Of a stretch of DNA of 64,000 nt, positions 8,820 to 18,302 are shown piece by piece. Source of the stretch: Mycolicibacter sp. MU0102 (GTDB lineage: Bacteria > Actinomycetota > Actinomycetes > Mycobacteriales > Mycobacteriaceae). The notes under the pieces are model-generated. The model saw only the letters and a program-made list of their open reading frames with translations. It ran no database searches and was not told the origin of the DNA. The translations under genes and the position numbers were made by a program. Every line of letters starts with the position of its first letter. The stretch's first letter is position 1. The stretch is from positions 434,001 to 498,000 of the forward strand of contig NZ_OY726398.1 of NCBI RefSeq assembly GCF_963378105.1. Direction: 5' to 3'.

Positions 8820-9095
8820 CTAGACGTCTTCGAGGGCTTCCCCGAGCTGTTCGAGCACCTCGCTGCGGTGGTTGCTGGCCAGAATGTGGCCGGCAGCCAC
8901 CGCCACGGCCACCGGCCAGTCGATGATCTCGAAAGCCGCCAGCAGCGCCAACCCGCCGTAGTAGGCCAATTGCTCAGGCCGCGGCACCGTCACCTTGCCG
9001 AACAGCGGCAATTCAACGGCGAATCCCTCTGCCTCGCGAATGTGGGCTACTGCCTCGCGCTGGGATGCGCTGCGCCGCGGCTTGTCCGCCATCAT
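8820..9095 (-). CDS. Conserved mycobacterial hypothetical protein (Rv0424c-like)
   Basis: This 91-residue protein has a charged N-terminus, a middle segment (LPLFGKVTVPRPEQLAYYGG) and a hydrophobic stretch (LALLAAFEIIDWPVAVAVAAGHILA) likely to be one or two short membrane helices, then an acidic tail. The start ATG 9095 overlaps the ctpH stop (ATGA), so the two are translationally coupled; ATG 9092 is an alternative. It is the last gene of the Rv0426c-ctpH-Rv0424c operon. Rv0426c shares the EWPVLVAVGG-like hydrophobic motif, which suggests that both flanking proteins are small membrane partners. Function unknown. Confidence 0.8.
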   Translation of the reverse strand: MMADKPRRSASQREAVAHIREAEGFAVELPLFGKVTVPRPEQLAYYGGLALLAAFEIIDWPVAVAVAAGHILASNHRSEVLEQLGEALEDV

Positions 9096-12000
9096 GAGCC
9101 TCCTGGTGGCGACGGGTCGCCGGATGATCGAGCCGCGACTGTTCCGCGGCGAGAGCCAGTGTCCCCATTGTGCACAAGCCGCAGCCGCGGCGCCGGGTGA
9201 CCGTTGGATGGTGCCTGCGGGCGGTCTGGTTGGCGCGGCCCGGGAACGATGAATTCTTTCGGCTTGGTCGTGTCGTCCTGCGACCCCGACAGCAGCCGCG
9301 GCACCACGGCTGCGCCAATAGTGGCCACCGTCGCCGTGCCCAGAGCCTGGGCCCAGCCCAGCGGCCCGATCGGCGTGCAGCCCAGCAGCTGGCTGATACC
9401 GGGGATGGTGATCAACGTCCCCATCACGCCCAGCGATCCGACAGCGGTCGCCACCACCAGCGGATCACGCGAATCCAGCAGCGTCTGCCCCAGCTGTGTG
9501 GCGACCAGCGACACCAACGCCACCGTCGAGGCCCGCTGCGGACGCCCGGTGACCGAAGCCAGCCCCCAGGCGCCCACCGCGGCCGACGCCGTAGTGACGC
9601 CGCGCACGGCCACCGTGCGCCACAGCGCGCGCTCGTCGGGTCCGTGCCCACCGGCGGCGGCCTGCTCGTTGAGCGAACTGACCGCCAGCGCGGTGGCCGG
9701 CAGCGCATCGGTCAGCATGTTGACCAGCAGCAGCTGGCGCGCGTTCAGCGGCGAGCGCCCCGTCAGCGCGCTCCCGATGATCGCGAATGCCACCTCGCCG
9801 GCGTTGCCGCCCAGCAGCACCGCCACCGCGGCCTGCACCCGCTGCCACAGCTCGCGGCCTTCGTCCAGTGCGTCGAGAAGGGTGTCGACCCGCTCGTCGA
9901 GCAGCACCACGTCGGCAGCGGTGCTGGCCGATTCGCTGCCGTGCGCCACCACCGCGATCCCGACCGTGGCGGCCCGGATCGCCGCGGCGTCGTTGGCTCC
10001 GTCGCCGACCATCGCCGACACCTTGCCGGTGCGCTCCAGGGTCTGGACGATCTGGACCTTGTTCTCCGGAGACATCCGGGCGAACACCACCCGCTCGGCT
10101 ACCGCTTGTTCTTGGCCTTTGCGGGACAACGCATCCCACTGCGCACCACTGATCACCTGGTCGCTGTCGACCTCCAGGCCCAGCTCGCGAGCGATTGCGG
10201 TGGCCGTCAACGGGTGGTCGCCGGTGATGAGCCGCACCGGGATTTCGCGACGCTTGAGGTCGGCGAGCAGTTCGGCGGCCTCGTCGCGCGGGGTGTCGGA
10301 CAACCCGAGCAGACCGACGAATGTCAGTCCCTCGCGGCAGAACTCGGCGATCTCCTCGGGTTCGGGGTCCTCGCCCAGTGCGGTGAGTTGCGCGGAAGTC
10401 AGTTCCCGGCGGGCCACTGCGATCACTCGTAGCCCGTTGCCGGCCAAGGCGGCCACCGACTGCTTGACGGCCGGGCCGGCCCCGGTGCACGCCAGCACCA
10501 TTTCCGGGGCGCCCTTGAGGGTCAGTTCGGTTCCCCGTATCGACGCCGAGAACGGACGTCCAGAGCGGAACGGCAGGTGCGCGGCAAGCCCGGCCGGCGC
10601 CGACGCGCCGGCCGCGTCAGCGCCCTCCACGATGGCGGTGTCGGTGGCGTGCACCTGGCGGGTGCCATTGGACACCGGGGCCGCGCTTGCCGCCAGGCGC
10701 AGCACGTCATGGTCGGTGAAACCGGCCGCCGGGTGCACTTGCGACACCCGCAGCCGGTTCTTGCTCAGAGTGCCGGTCTTGTCGAAGCAGACGACGTCGA
10801 CGCGCCCGAGCGCCTCCACCGAACGCGGCACCCGCACCAGCACACCGGCCTTGGTCAACCGCCGGGCCGAAGACTGCTGGGACAGGGTGGCCACCAGCGG
10901 CAGTCCCTCGGGGATGGCCGCGACGCTGACCGCGATCCCACTGGCCACCGCCTGGCGCAACCCGGTCCGGCGGGCCATGCCCAGGCCGGTCACCAGTGCA
11001 CCACCGGCCAGGCTGATCCGCCAGGCCTTACTGGTGAGCAGGCTCAGCTGGTGCTGCAACCCGATCGCGGACTGATCGCCGGCAACCAGTTCGGCTGCCC
11101 GACGCCCGTGGGTGTCGCCGCCGGTGGCGGTCACCAGCGCCACCGCGGTCCCGGTCACCACGGTGGTCCCGGCGTAGACCATGCATTCCCGGTCGGCCAG
11201 ATCGGCACCCGGAGTGGCCTCAACCTGCTTGACCACCGTCAGCGACTCACCGGTCAGTGACGACTCATCGACCTCCAGATCGATCGCGTCGATCAGCCGC
11301 CCGTCTGCGGGCACCACCTCATGGGCGTGCACCTCGATCACATCGCCGGGAAGCAGCTCCTCGGCCGGGATCTCGCAGTGACTGCCGTCGGGCAGGACCT
11401 TGCGCGCCGGTGGAATCTGTTCGTTCAGCAGCACGCTGAGCCGGCGCTCGGCGATGAGTCGCTGTGCGGCGGCCAGCATCGCATTGCCGCCCAACACCGA
11501 ACCGACCAGGATCGCATCGACGGGTGAGCCCAGTACCGCGCTGGCCGCGGCCCCCAGTGCCAGCACCGGCGTGATCGGGTCGGACAGCTCACTGCGCACG
11601 GCCTGGGCGAACTGCCGCAGCAGTCGCGGCGGCGCGGTTGCCTGCGCCCCGCGGCGAGCCAGATCCACCGCCGCCAGCGCAGCCGCTGCGGCCGGCGCAT
11701 GGTGGGTCGTGGTCGGCTCTTCCAGCTCCGGCGGCGGCAACACCGCCCGTACCTGATCGACCGACATCGCGTGCCACTCGTGCACCGCCGCCGGCCGAGG
11801 CACCGCGGCGTCCACGGCACGGCGCGCCAGCCAGTACCCCGACAGTGCGCCGGCCGCCGCTCCCGTGGTCACGGGGCCTGGCCCGCTGCCGCGTACCCCA
11901 GGCAGCATCAGCAGTGAGCCCAACGCGGTAGCGCCGGTGGCGATCTCGACCCCGCGGTGGCTGGCGGAGCGGGCGGCGGGCAAGGCATGCAGCACCCGCC

Positions 12001-13597
12001 ACGCGGCAGCCAGGTCGGTTAGCAAGACATCGGCGCACCAGGGCGGGACGCCCTGTTTCGGTAGCACGCCCAGCGCGACGTCGGCCGCGGCCAGCGCGTC
12101 GACGGCAACCGCGGACAGCACCGCGACGTCATGGCCTTCGGCCTGATAGGCAATGACCGCGGCGGCCAGCGCCTGGTCTACCGAGGCGCCATCCAGGGGC
12201 CGGATCTCGTCGAAGACCGGCCGCAGCTCGCCGAGCGCATCGGCCTCCACCGAGACCACCTCGACGTCGGCGCGCCGCGCCTCGGTCACCACCGCGGCCG
12301 CCAACGGAAGCAACGCGGGCTGGAACGACGCCTGCACATCGGAGCGCGACCCGATGCGGTGCCATCCCGGTTTGAGGTCGGCGTCGGACAGTCGGGCCTG
12401 GGCCTTCGCCCACACGGCGCGCAGTTCGTCGTCGTCGGCGCCGCGCACCTGCATCACCCGCAAAGTCTCACCGCACAGCACGCGCGGATCGATGACCACG
12501 GTGTCGACGCGGTCGAGTTCACGCAGGCTGCCCGGCCGCAGCACCACCGTGCCGTGCTGATCGGCCAGACCGCGGCCAAAGGTGGCGGCGAACGACTCGC
12601 GTGCGGTGCGGGTGGCCTTCGGTGCGGTCACCGCGGCGGCCGTGCCGGCCAGATCTGGATTCCGGGTCGCGGCGCCGATCACCCCAGCACCTACGACTTG
12701 CGCCCAGGCGCTGCGGGTCAGGTGGCGCTCCACCGGACCCGGCGGCCGCGGCGCCGGTCGCTCGGGGACGGTCACCGGCGGATGATCGGCGTGGTGAGCG
12801 AGCTCCGGCTCTTGGCGCCGCCAGGCGCGTGCCTCGGCGCGTTCCTCCCCGGCGCGCATCGCCTCCACCGACAAGTCCACGGCCAGCGTGGTCGGCGCGG
12901 TGTTGAGGGTGTGCACGCCGGCGCTGGCCAGCGCCAACAGCGCATCGGTTGCCTGCTTGCCGATGCGGTCCTCGAGCAGTCGGCGCACTCGAGGCTGGTA
13001 GTCGATGACGACGACGCCGGCTTCCAGACCGAGCGGCAGGCCCGGCAGGCGCAGCAATCGGCCCACCGTCGCCGCGCCCAAGCCAGCGATGTTGGCGCCG
13101 ACAGTCAAGGCGCGCAGCGTCTCGGTCATCCCGTCGCCGGGCAGGCTCACCGGGCCATGACCGCGAGATTCCGCCCGAATCCGATCCGTGCGGTACTCGC
13201 TTTCGGTGTCAGCCACCACCTGGCACAGTTCGCGCACTGAGACGACTTCACTGCCGGCGGTGGGGTCGAGCCCGACCACCAGGCGCGCCAACGGGTGGTT
13301 CAAGCGGACCGAGATCACCCCGGGCAGGGCGCGGGCGGCGTCCAAGACGGCGGTCGCCAGCTCGTCACCGGCGGGGCCGTCGAGGCCACGGATCTCCACC
13401 CAGGCCCGCCCGTCGCCGCGGAAACAGCGACGGGACAGCACCGGGCCCCTGTCGCCGTTCGGCAGAATCGCGCCGGCTACCCCGGCAGCGGTCTGAACCG
13501 AGGCATCGATCAGCGCTGAGGTCAGTTGGACACCGAAATTCGCCGCCCGAAGCGGCCATGAGCGCCGGACGGCACTCAGGGGAGCGTCTAAATTCAC
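9092..13597 (-). CDS. ctpH: Metal-cation P-type ATPase CtpH
   Basis: This 1501-residue P-type ATPase has the long N-terminal extension typical of mycobacterial CtpH/CtpI. A pseudo-HMA-like region lies at about residues 60-115. The actuator motif TGES is followed by the membrane motif PEGLP at 896-900, the phosphorylation site DKTGT with Asp939, and the hinge GDGAND at 1198-1203. PEGLP in the fourth core helix is the pattern of Ca2+/P2-type pumps rather than of CPx heavy-metal pumps, so Ca2+ or Mg2+ related transport is more likely than Cu+. The start is ATG 13597, 10 bases after the Rv0426c-like stop. An extended polar tail of about 60 residues ends the protein. Confidence 0.93.
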   Translation of the reverse strand: MNLDAPLSAVRRSWPLRAANFGVQLTSALIDASVQTAAGVAGAILPNGDRGPVLSRRCFRGDGRAWVEIRGLDGPAGDELATAVLDAARALPGVISVRLNHPLARLVVGLDPTAGSEVVSVRELCQVVADTESEYRTDRIRAESRGHGPVSLPGDGMTETLRALTVGANIAGLGAATVGRLLRLPGLPLGLEAGVVVIDYQPRVRRLLEDRIGKQATDALLALASAGVHTLNTAPTTLAVDLSVEAMRAGEERAEARAWRRQEPELAHHADHPPVTVPERPAPRPPGPVERHLTRSAWAQVVGAGVIGAATRNPDLAGTAAAVTAPKATRTARESFAATFGRGLADQHGTVVLRPGSLRELDRVDTVVIDPRVLCGETLRVMQVRGADDDELRAVWAKAQARLSDADLKPGWHRIGSRSDVQASFQPALLPLAAAVVTEARRADVEVVSVEADALGELRPVFDEIRPLDGASVDQALAAAVIAYQAEGHDVAVLSAVAVDALAAADVALGVLPKQGVPPWCADVLLTDLAAAWRVLHALPAARSASHRGVEIATGATALGSLLMLPGVRGSGPGPVTTGAAAGALSGYWLARRAVDAAVPRPAAVHEWHAMSVDQVRAVLPPPELEEPTTTHHAPAAAAALAAVDLARRGAQATAPPRLLRQFAQAVRSELSDPITPVLALGAAASAVLGSPVDAILVGSVLGGNAMLAAAQRLIAERRLSVLLNEQIPPARKVLPDGSHCEIPAEELLPGDVIEVHAHEVVPADGRLIDAIDLEVDESSLTGESLTVVKQVEATPGADLADRECMVYAGTTVVTGTAVALVTATGGDTHGRRAAELVAGDQSAIGLQHQLSLLTSKAWRISLAGGALVTGLGMARRTGLRQAVASGIAVSVAAIPEGLPLVATLSQQSSARRLTKAGVLVRVPRSVEALGRVDVVCFDKTGTLSKNRLRVSQVHPAAGFTDHDVLRLAASAAPVSNGTRQVHATDTAIVEGADAAGASAPAGLAAHLPFRSGRPFSASIRGTELTLKGAPEMVLACTGAGPAVKQSVAALAGNGLRVIAVARRELTSAQLTALGEDPEPEEIAEFCREGLTFVGLLGLSDTPRDEAAELLADLKRREIPVRLITGDHPLTATAIARELGLEVDSDQVISGAQWDALSRKGQEQAVAERVVFARMSPENKVQIVQTLERTGKVSAMVGDGANDAAAIRAATVGIAVVAHGSESASTAADVVLLDERVDTLLDALDEGRELWQRVQAAVAVLLGGNAGEVAFAIIGSALTGRSPLNARQLLLVNMLTDALPATALAVSSLNEQAAAGGHGPDERALWRTVAVRGVTTASAAVGAWGLASVTGRPQRASTVALVSLVATQLGQTLLDSRDPLVVATAVGSLGVMGTLITIPGISQLLGCTPIGPLGWAQALGTATVATIGAAVVPRLLSGSQDDTTKPKEFIVPGPRQPDRPQAPSNGHPAPRLRLVHNGDTGSRRGTVAARSSGDPSPPGGS

Positions 13598-13607
13598 TCG
13601 TACCCGA

Positions 13608-14096
13608 CTAGTGGCGCGTGCGCGTGCGGGTGCTGCTGGCGCCGCTGCGTGATTGCCGTGCCGCGGTCTTCTTCGGCTGCGGGCTGCGACGCGATGACGT
13701 CGACGAGCTCGCCGACTTCACCGGCTTGGTCGCCTTCGCCGCCGGCGCCGCCTTGAGCGGCCGTACCGACGCAGCGGGGGCCTTGGCCGGCGCCTTGCTG
13801 TCATCGGACCGGTTGGTCAGTTGCTTGAGCGCCAGTGCGGTGCCGCCCACCGCGACCAGCACCGGCCACTCGACCAGTCCAGTCACGCCGAGGGCGCCCA
13901 GGGTCAGCGCGGCCGCGGGAGTCGAGTGGCTGCCCGTGCGCAGCCCACGCTGCACGCCGCCGGCCGCCCCCTTGATGCCGCCGATTACCCCGTTGACTGC
14001 GGCCCCGCCGATCGCTCCGGCTGCCTCAGTGGTCATGGTGACCGCGCGGTTCGCCGCTCCGGCCACCTTTCTTACCGTCCCTGCGACGGCGTTCAT
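13608..14096 (-). CDS. Membrane-associated protein with Lys/Ser-rich tail (Rv0426c-like)
   Basis: The 162-residue protein has an Ala/Gly-rich N-terminal half with a hydrophobic stretch (residues about 60-90, containing GLVEWPVLVAVGGTALALK). Its strongly basic C-terminal half is rich in Lys, Ser, Arg, Ala and Pro and resembles the low-complexity tails of nucleoid or cell-wall proteins. It is first in the operon with ctpH and the Rv0424c-like gene; the AT-richer gap upstream (14097-14203) probably holds the promoter. No enzymatic motif is visible. The neighbours suggest a helper role in ion transport, but this is inference. Confidence 0.8.
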   Translation of the reverse strand: MNAVAGTVRKVAGAANRAVTMTTEAAGAIGGAAVNGVIGGIKGAAGGVQRGLRTGSHSTPAAALTLGALGVTGLVEWPVLVAVGGTALALKQLTNRSDDSKAPAKAPAASVRPLKAAPAAKATKPVKSASSSTSSRRSPQPKKTAARQSRSGASSTRTRTRH

Positions 14097-14203
14097 GGGA
14101 ATTCCCTGCCCTTCAAATGAGCAAATTGGATAATCCGCCTATCTTATGCGTGATTTCGCGATCGGTCCGAAATCCACACCGAATTCATAGAACTGCGGGT
14201 AAA

Positions 14204-15016
14204 TCAGTCCCGCCGGATCTCGACGAGCACCGGAGCGTGGTCACTCGGTGACTTGCCTTTGCGTTCCTCGCGGACGATCTCGGCGTGCGCGACGCGAGTC
14301 GCCAGCGCGGGGGAGCCCAGGATGAAGTCGATGCGCATGCCCTGCTTCTTCGGGAACCGCAGCTGGGTGTAGTCCCAGTAGGTGTAGACGCCGGGGCCGG
14401 GTGTGAAGGGCCGAACCACGTCGAGGAACTGTGCGTCGGCCATCGCTTGGAAGGCCAAGCGCTCCGGTTGCGAGACGTGCGTTGCGCCCTCGAAGAACTC
14501 CATGCTCCATACGTCGTCGTCCTGGGGAGCGATGTTCCAGTCGCCCACCAGCGCGATCGGCGCCGACGGATCGTCACGCAGCCATCCTTCGGCGGTATCG
14601 CGCAGCGCCGCAAGCCAATCCAGCTTGTAGGTGTAGTGCGGGTCGTTCAGGGCGCGACCATTGGGCACGTAGAGGCTCCAGACCCGCACCCCGCCGCAGG
14701 TGGCGCCCAGCGCGCGCGCCTCCACCGCGGGATCGGCGTCGGCCTTGCCCCACGCCGGCTGGCCGGGAAACCCGACCTCGATGTCGTCCAGGCCGACCCG
14801 CGAAGCGATCGCCACGCCGTTCCACTGGTTCAGCCCGACATGGGCAACCTCGTAGCCCAATTCGTGAAACGGCAGCGCCGGAAACTGGGCGTCGGTGCAC
14901 TTGGTCTCCTGCATGGCCAGCACGTCGACGTCGGCGCGGGCCAGCCAGTCGGTCACCCGGTCCACCCGAGTGCGAATGGAGTTGACGTTCCAGGTGGCCA
15001 GTCGCAGCGCAGTCAC
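14204..15016 (-). CDS. xthA: Exodeoxyribonuclease III (AP endonuclease) XthA
   Basis: This 270-residue endonuclease/exonuclease/phosphatase-fold enzyme cuts at abasic sites in base-excision repair. Motifs in order are LATWNVNSIRTR at the N-terminus, MQETKC with the metal-binding Glu, LVGDWNIAPQDDDVW with the catalytic Asp/Asn pair, and SDHAPV at the C-terminus. The start is GTG 15016; longer frames upstream run into the acetyltransferase gene. It lies 22 bases after the acetyltransferase stop, in the def-GNAT-xthA order found in H37Rv. Confidence 0.95.
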   Translation of the reverse strand: MTALRLATWNVNSIRTRVDRVTDWLARADVDVLAMQETKCTDAQFPALPFHELGYEVAHVGLNQWNGVAIASRVGLDDIEVGFPGQPAWGKADADPAVEARALGATCGGVRVWSLYVPNGRALNDPHYTYKLDWLAALRDTAEGWLRDDPSAPIALVGDWNIAPQDDDVWSMEFFEGATHVSQPERLAFQAMADAQFLDVVRPFTPGPGVYTYWDYTQLRFPKKQGMRIDFILGSPALATRVAHAEIVREERKGKSPSDHAPVLVEIRRD

Positions 15017-15038
15017 GCCAGCCACCCTAAGGCTCGTT

Positions 15039-15962
15039 CTACGGCGCCGACCCGCTGCCCAGCAGCCGGGCATCGATATAGCGGGTGCGGTGCTGGCCCG
15101 CGAAGCCGATGGTTTCGAAGAACTCGAATACCTCGCCGGTGGTCGGCACCTGGGCGTACCCGCGGGTGGCACCGCGCTCGGCCCCCCAGGCCTGCAACGC
15201 AGCGCAGATCGCGCGCCCGTAGCCCTGCCGGCTCCGGTCGGCGGCCGCCCGAACCGCCGTCACCCCCAGCCAGCGGGTCCCGTCCGGGCCCTCGGTGACC
15301 GCACCACGCCCGACCGCCACCCCAGGAATCGAGGCGAAGATCACCTCACCGTCGAGTACCGCGGTCAACACCTCCACCGGCGCGTCGTGACCGAACACCG
15401 CCAGCCAGTCGGTGTCGGGTTCGGCGGCCATCACCACGTCACCAGCGGCCGCGCCGGCCGCGCCGAGGTCGCACACCAGGGTGCGGGTCTCCTGTCGCGT
15501 CGGGATGTCCTCCGGCAGCCGCAGGAGGCGCTCCGGGACCGCCAGCGTCGGTGACAGGCCCCGCTGCGCATACCAGTCGATGATCGACGGGATGGCGTTC
15601 GCATGGGCAAACATGTCCAGGGGCACAGCCGAATTGGTCGCGATGTCGGCGCCGGGGCCCGCCCGGAGCAGCCAGCCGTCCAACCAGTGATGCTCACTGC
15701 CCGGCCAGGCCAGCGCGGCGGCATGTTCGACGGAACGGATCGCCGAGTTCTTCACCGGCCGGTCGGTCAGCCGGCGCACGTACAGCACGTCGGCGTGCCG
15801 GCACTCGTGCACCACCCCGTCGGCCGAGCGGACCCGCACCAGCGATCCGGCCTGCACCAGCTGCCCGATCACATCGCCCATCGGCGGCTCGGAACCCGGG
15901 GCGCGCAGGTAACGCAGACTCACCCGGACGCCGACCTCAGGGAGTGCGGGTGGTTGGGACAT
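15039..15962 (-). CDS. GNAT-family N-acetyltransferase (Rv0428c-like)
   Basis: This is a 307-residue two-part protein. The N-terminal part (about 1-75) is a small beta-rich domain with repeated V-R-V strands. A GNAT fold covers roughly 150-307, with the acetyl-CoA loop in AADRSRQGYGRAICAALQAW and the family ending (FFETIGFAGQHRTRYIDAR). The substrate is unknown. The start ATG 15962 follows the def stop by 9 bases, so it belongs to the def operon. Confidence 0.88.
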   Translation of the reverse strand: MSQPPALPEVGVRVSLRYLRAPGSEPPMGDVIGQLVQAGSLVRVRSADGVVHECRHADVLYVRRLTDRPVKNSAIRSVEHAAALAWPGSEHHWLDGWLLRAGPGADIATNSAVPLDMFAHANAIPSIIDWYAQRGLSPTLAVPERLLRLPEDIPTRQETRTLVCDLGAAGAAAGDVVMAAEPDTDWLAVFGHDAPVEVLTAVLDGEVIFASIPGVAVGRGAVTEGPDGTRWLGVTAVRAAADRSRQGYGRAICAALQAWGAERGATRGYAQVPTTGEVFEFFETIGFAGQHRTRYIDARLLGSGSAP

Positions 15963-15971
15963 GAAAGCTCG

Positions 15972-16565
15972 TCAGTGACCGAACGGATCGGGCACGTCAC
16001 CCGGCATCCAGGACAGGTCGGGCACACCCCACCCGTTGGCCTTCAACGTCCGTTTCGCGGCGCGGGCGTTCCGGCCCACCAGCATGTCCAGGTAGAGCAA
16101 CCCGTCGAGGTGGCCGGTCTCGTGCTGCAGCATCCGGGCGAACAGCCCGGTGCCCTCCAGCGTGACTGGGTTGCCGTCGGCGTCCAGCCCGGTGACCCGC
16201 GCCCATTGCGCCCGGCCGGTCGGAAACGATTCGCCGGGCACCGACAGGCAGCCTTCGTCGTCGTCATCGGGGTCGGGCATGGTTTCGGGCCGTTCGGAGG
16301 TCTCGAGCACCGGGTTGACCACCACGCCGCGGCGCCGCGTGGTGGAGCGGCGGTCGTCGGCGCAGTCGTAGACGAAGACCCGCAGCCCCACGCCAATCTG
16401 ATTGGCGGCCAAGCCGACGCCGTTGGCGGCGTCCATGGTCTCGTACATCGACGTGATCAGCTCACCGAGGTCAGCCGGCAACGAGCCGTCATCAGCGACG
16501 GGCACCGGGCTGGTCGGCGTGTGCAGGACGGGATCGCCCACAATGCGGATGGGTAGGACGGCCAT
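15972..16565 (-). CDS. def: Peptide deformylase
   Basis: This 197-residue Fe2+/Zn2+ hydrolase removes the N-formyl group from new proteins. All three family motifs are present: GVGLAANQIG at residues 49-58, EGCLSVPG with the metal-ligand Cys106, and QHETGHLDG with His148, Glu149 and His152. The start is ATG 16565. It heads the operon def-GNAT-xthA and diverges from the DUF3263 gene with a 175-base gap. Confidence 0.97.
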   Translation of the reverse strand: MAVLPIRIVGDPVLHTPTSPVPVADDGSLPADLGELITSMYETMDAANGVGLAANQIGVGLRVFVYDCADDRRSTTRRRGVVVNPVLETSERPETMPDPDDDDEGCLSVPGESFPTGRAQWARVTGLDADGNPVTLEGTGLFARMLQHETGHLDGLLYLDMLVGRNARAAKRTLKANGWGVPDLSWMPGDVPDPFGH

Positions 16566-16740
16566 GACCGCAAATCTTAAGGTGACCGTTGGGTGTCAAG
16601 TGCAGCGGCCACGGCGACGCGCGGGGCGGGCTCCCGGTTCAACGCAGCCTGCCGTGATTCAATATTCGCTCAGAACACTCCGCCGAAAACAACCGAACGT
16701 TTGCAGCGAGAGAACTTTCCGGAAGGGTCCAGGAATCGAT

Positions 16741-17049
16741 ATGGACGGCGCCATGGCGCAGGCGAATCGCTCAGGGGACGATTCGGAACCCGCAGACGGT
16801 CTGAGCCGTCGCGAACACGACATCCTGTCCTTCGAACGGGACTGGTGGAAGTACGCCGGCGCCAAGGAAGAGGCCATCAAGGAACGCTTCGCGCTGTCAG
16901 CGACCCGGTACTACCAGGTCCTCAACGCGCTCGTCGACCGGCCAGAGGCCCTGGCGGCCGACCCGATGCTGGTCAAGCGGCTGCGCAGGCTGCGGTCCAG
17001 TCGCCAGAAGGCGCGTGCCGCGCGCCGGCTCGGTTTCGACATCACCTGA
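16741..17049 (+). CDS. DUF3263 protein (Rv0430-like)
   Basis: This 102-residue, highly charged protein has the conserved core LSRREHDILSFERDWWKYAGAKE followed by a helix-turn-helix-like part (FALSATRYYQVLNALVD) and a basic tail (KRLRRLRSSRQKARAARR). The fold and basic tail suggest DNA binding, but the function is not established. ATG 16741 has AAGGGTCCAGG upstream. The order before the Rv0431-like gene and sodC matches H37Rv. Confidence 0.88.
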   Translation: MDGAMAQANRSGDDSEPADGLSRREHDILSFERDWWKYAGAKEEAIKERFALSATRYYQVLNALVDRPEALAADPMLVKRLRRLRSSRQKARAARRLGFDIT

Positions 17050-17114
17050 TTGCCTGACACCTTGATTGCTGGGCGTTTATAGGTCATGGCCCGCTCCTCG
17101 ATACAGTGGGCGCA

Positions 17115-17585
17115 ATGAACGACCACGTTCCTGACTCCTCTCGACTCCCGCTGCGGGCGATGGTGATGGTGCTGCTGTTCTTGGGCACCGTCTTCCTGCT
17201 GGTTGGGTTTCAGGCCCTCGGATCGTCGAGCACCGACGACGACGCCGACCACTCGACGACCGCGCAGCCTGTCTCCACGACCTCGGCGCCGGCCAAACCC
17301 GAACGCCCGGCACACAAGTCCGACGTGCGGGTATTCAACATCTCTGAACAGGCGGGGCTGGCCGGGCACACCGCCGACCGGCTGCGCGAAGCCGGCTGGA
17401 ATGTGACCGAGATCGGGAACCTCGAACTGCCCGAGGTCGCCCAGACCACCGTCTACTTCAGTGACGCCGAGGGCGAGCAGGACGCAGCACATTCGGTGGG
17501 CCAGGTGCTGGGTGCCGCCGTCGAGCCGCGCATCCCAGAGGTGGCCGAGCAACCACCGGGCGTCATCGTGGTGGTCGCGGGTTAA
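17115..17585 (+). CDS. LytR C-terminal-domain protein (Rv0431-like, tuberculin-related)
   Basis: This 156-residue protein has one N-terminal membrane anchor (AMVMVLLFLGTVFLLVGFQAL, residues about 15-35), a Ser/Thr/Pro-rich extracellular linker, and a LytR_C domain (about 70-150: VRVFNISEQAGLAGHTADRL, then TTVYFSD). Such domains occur at the cell wall. From memory, Rv0431 (VirR) affects vesicle release and wall integrity in M. tuberculosis. ATG 17115 is chosen; a GTG at 17106 would add three residues. It lies 9 bases before sodC and is probably co-transcribed. Confidence 0.88.
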   Translation: MNDHVPDSSRLPLRAMVMVLLFLGTVFLLVGFQALGSSSTDDDADHSTTAQPVSTTSAPAKPERPAHKSDVRVFNISEQAGLAGHTADRLREAGWNVTEIGNLELPEVAQTTVYFSDAEGEQDAAHSVGQVLGAAVEPRIPEVAEQPPGVIVVVAG

Positions 17586-17594
17586 GCTCCTCGC

Positions 17595-18302
17595 ATGGTC
17601 ACAGGTCACCGCAGAGCTCTCACCGCCGTCTTCTTCGCCACCCCGGCCATGTTGTTGGCGGCGTGTAGTCCCAACCAGCTGCCTTCCGACGCGCCCGGCA
17701 CCACGCCGGCCATCTGGACCGGGTCGGCGGCGCCGTCGGCCACGGAGTCCGAATCGGGTGGCTCGGGCGGCTCGGACAATCTCGTCGCACACCTGACGAC
17801 CCCGGACGGCGGCCAGGTCGCCACCGCCACGTTCGAGTTCAGCAAGGCCGGTGGCAAGGAGTTCGCTACCGTGACCGTGCGGACCACCAGCAGCGGGGTG
17901 CTGTCGCCCGGTTTCCACGGCCTGCACATCCACGCCGTCGGTAAGTGCGAAGCAGAGTCGGTGGCCCCCACCGGCGGCGCGCCCGGCAGCTTCCTGTCGG
18001 CCGGCGGACACTTCCAGGCACCTGGCCACAACGAGCACCCGCAGAGTGGCGACCTGACCTCACTGCAGGTGCGCTCCGACGGCACCGGGCTGTTGGTCAC
18101 CACCACCGACGCGTTCACCAAAGCTGAACTGCTGGCCGGCGACGGGACCTCGCTCATCGTCCACGCCGACGACGACAACTTCGCCAACATCCCGGCGGAC
18201 CGCTACACCCAGGTCAACGGCACGCCCGGCCCGGACCAGACCACGCTGACCACCGGAGATGCCGGAAAGCGGATTGCCTGTGGTGTCATCGGCGCCGGAT
18301 AG
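17595..18302 (+). CDS. sodC: Periplasmic lipoprotein Cu/Zn superoxide dismutase SodC
   Basis: The 235-residue protein starts with a lipoprotein signal ending in a LLAAC lipobox at about residue 24, so it is anchored at the outer face of the membrane. The dismutase domain has the copper ligands in GFHGLHIHAVGKC, the bridging segment SAGGHFQAPGHNEHP, and IVHADDDNFANIP. Cys in VGKCE and IACGVIG can form the family disulfide. It converts external superoxide to peroxide. From memory, the M. tuberculosis enzyme lacks a normal zinc site, and the HFQAPGHNE segment here is similar. It overlaps the start of the next gene. Confidence 0.95.
   Translation: MVTGHRRALTAVFFATPAMLLAACSPNQLPSDAPGTTPAIWTGSAAPSATESESGGSGGSDNLVAHLTTPDGGQVATATFEFSKAGGKEFATVTVRTTSSGVLSPGFHGLHIHAVGKCEAESVAPTGGAPGSFLSAGGHFQAPGHNEHPQSGDLTSLQVRSDGTGLLVTTTDAFTKAELLAGDGTSLIVHADDDNFANIPADRYTQVNGTPGPDQTTLTTGDAGKRIACGVIGAG

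Noticed and set aside
9204..13240. Long open frames on the plus strand within ctpH
   Set aside because: No ribosome sites or domains; they coincide with the ctpH codon pattern on the other strand.
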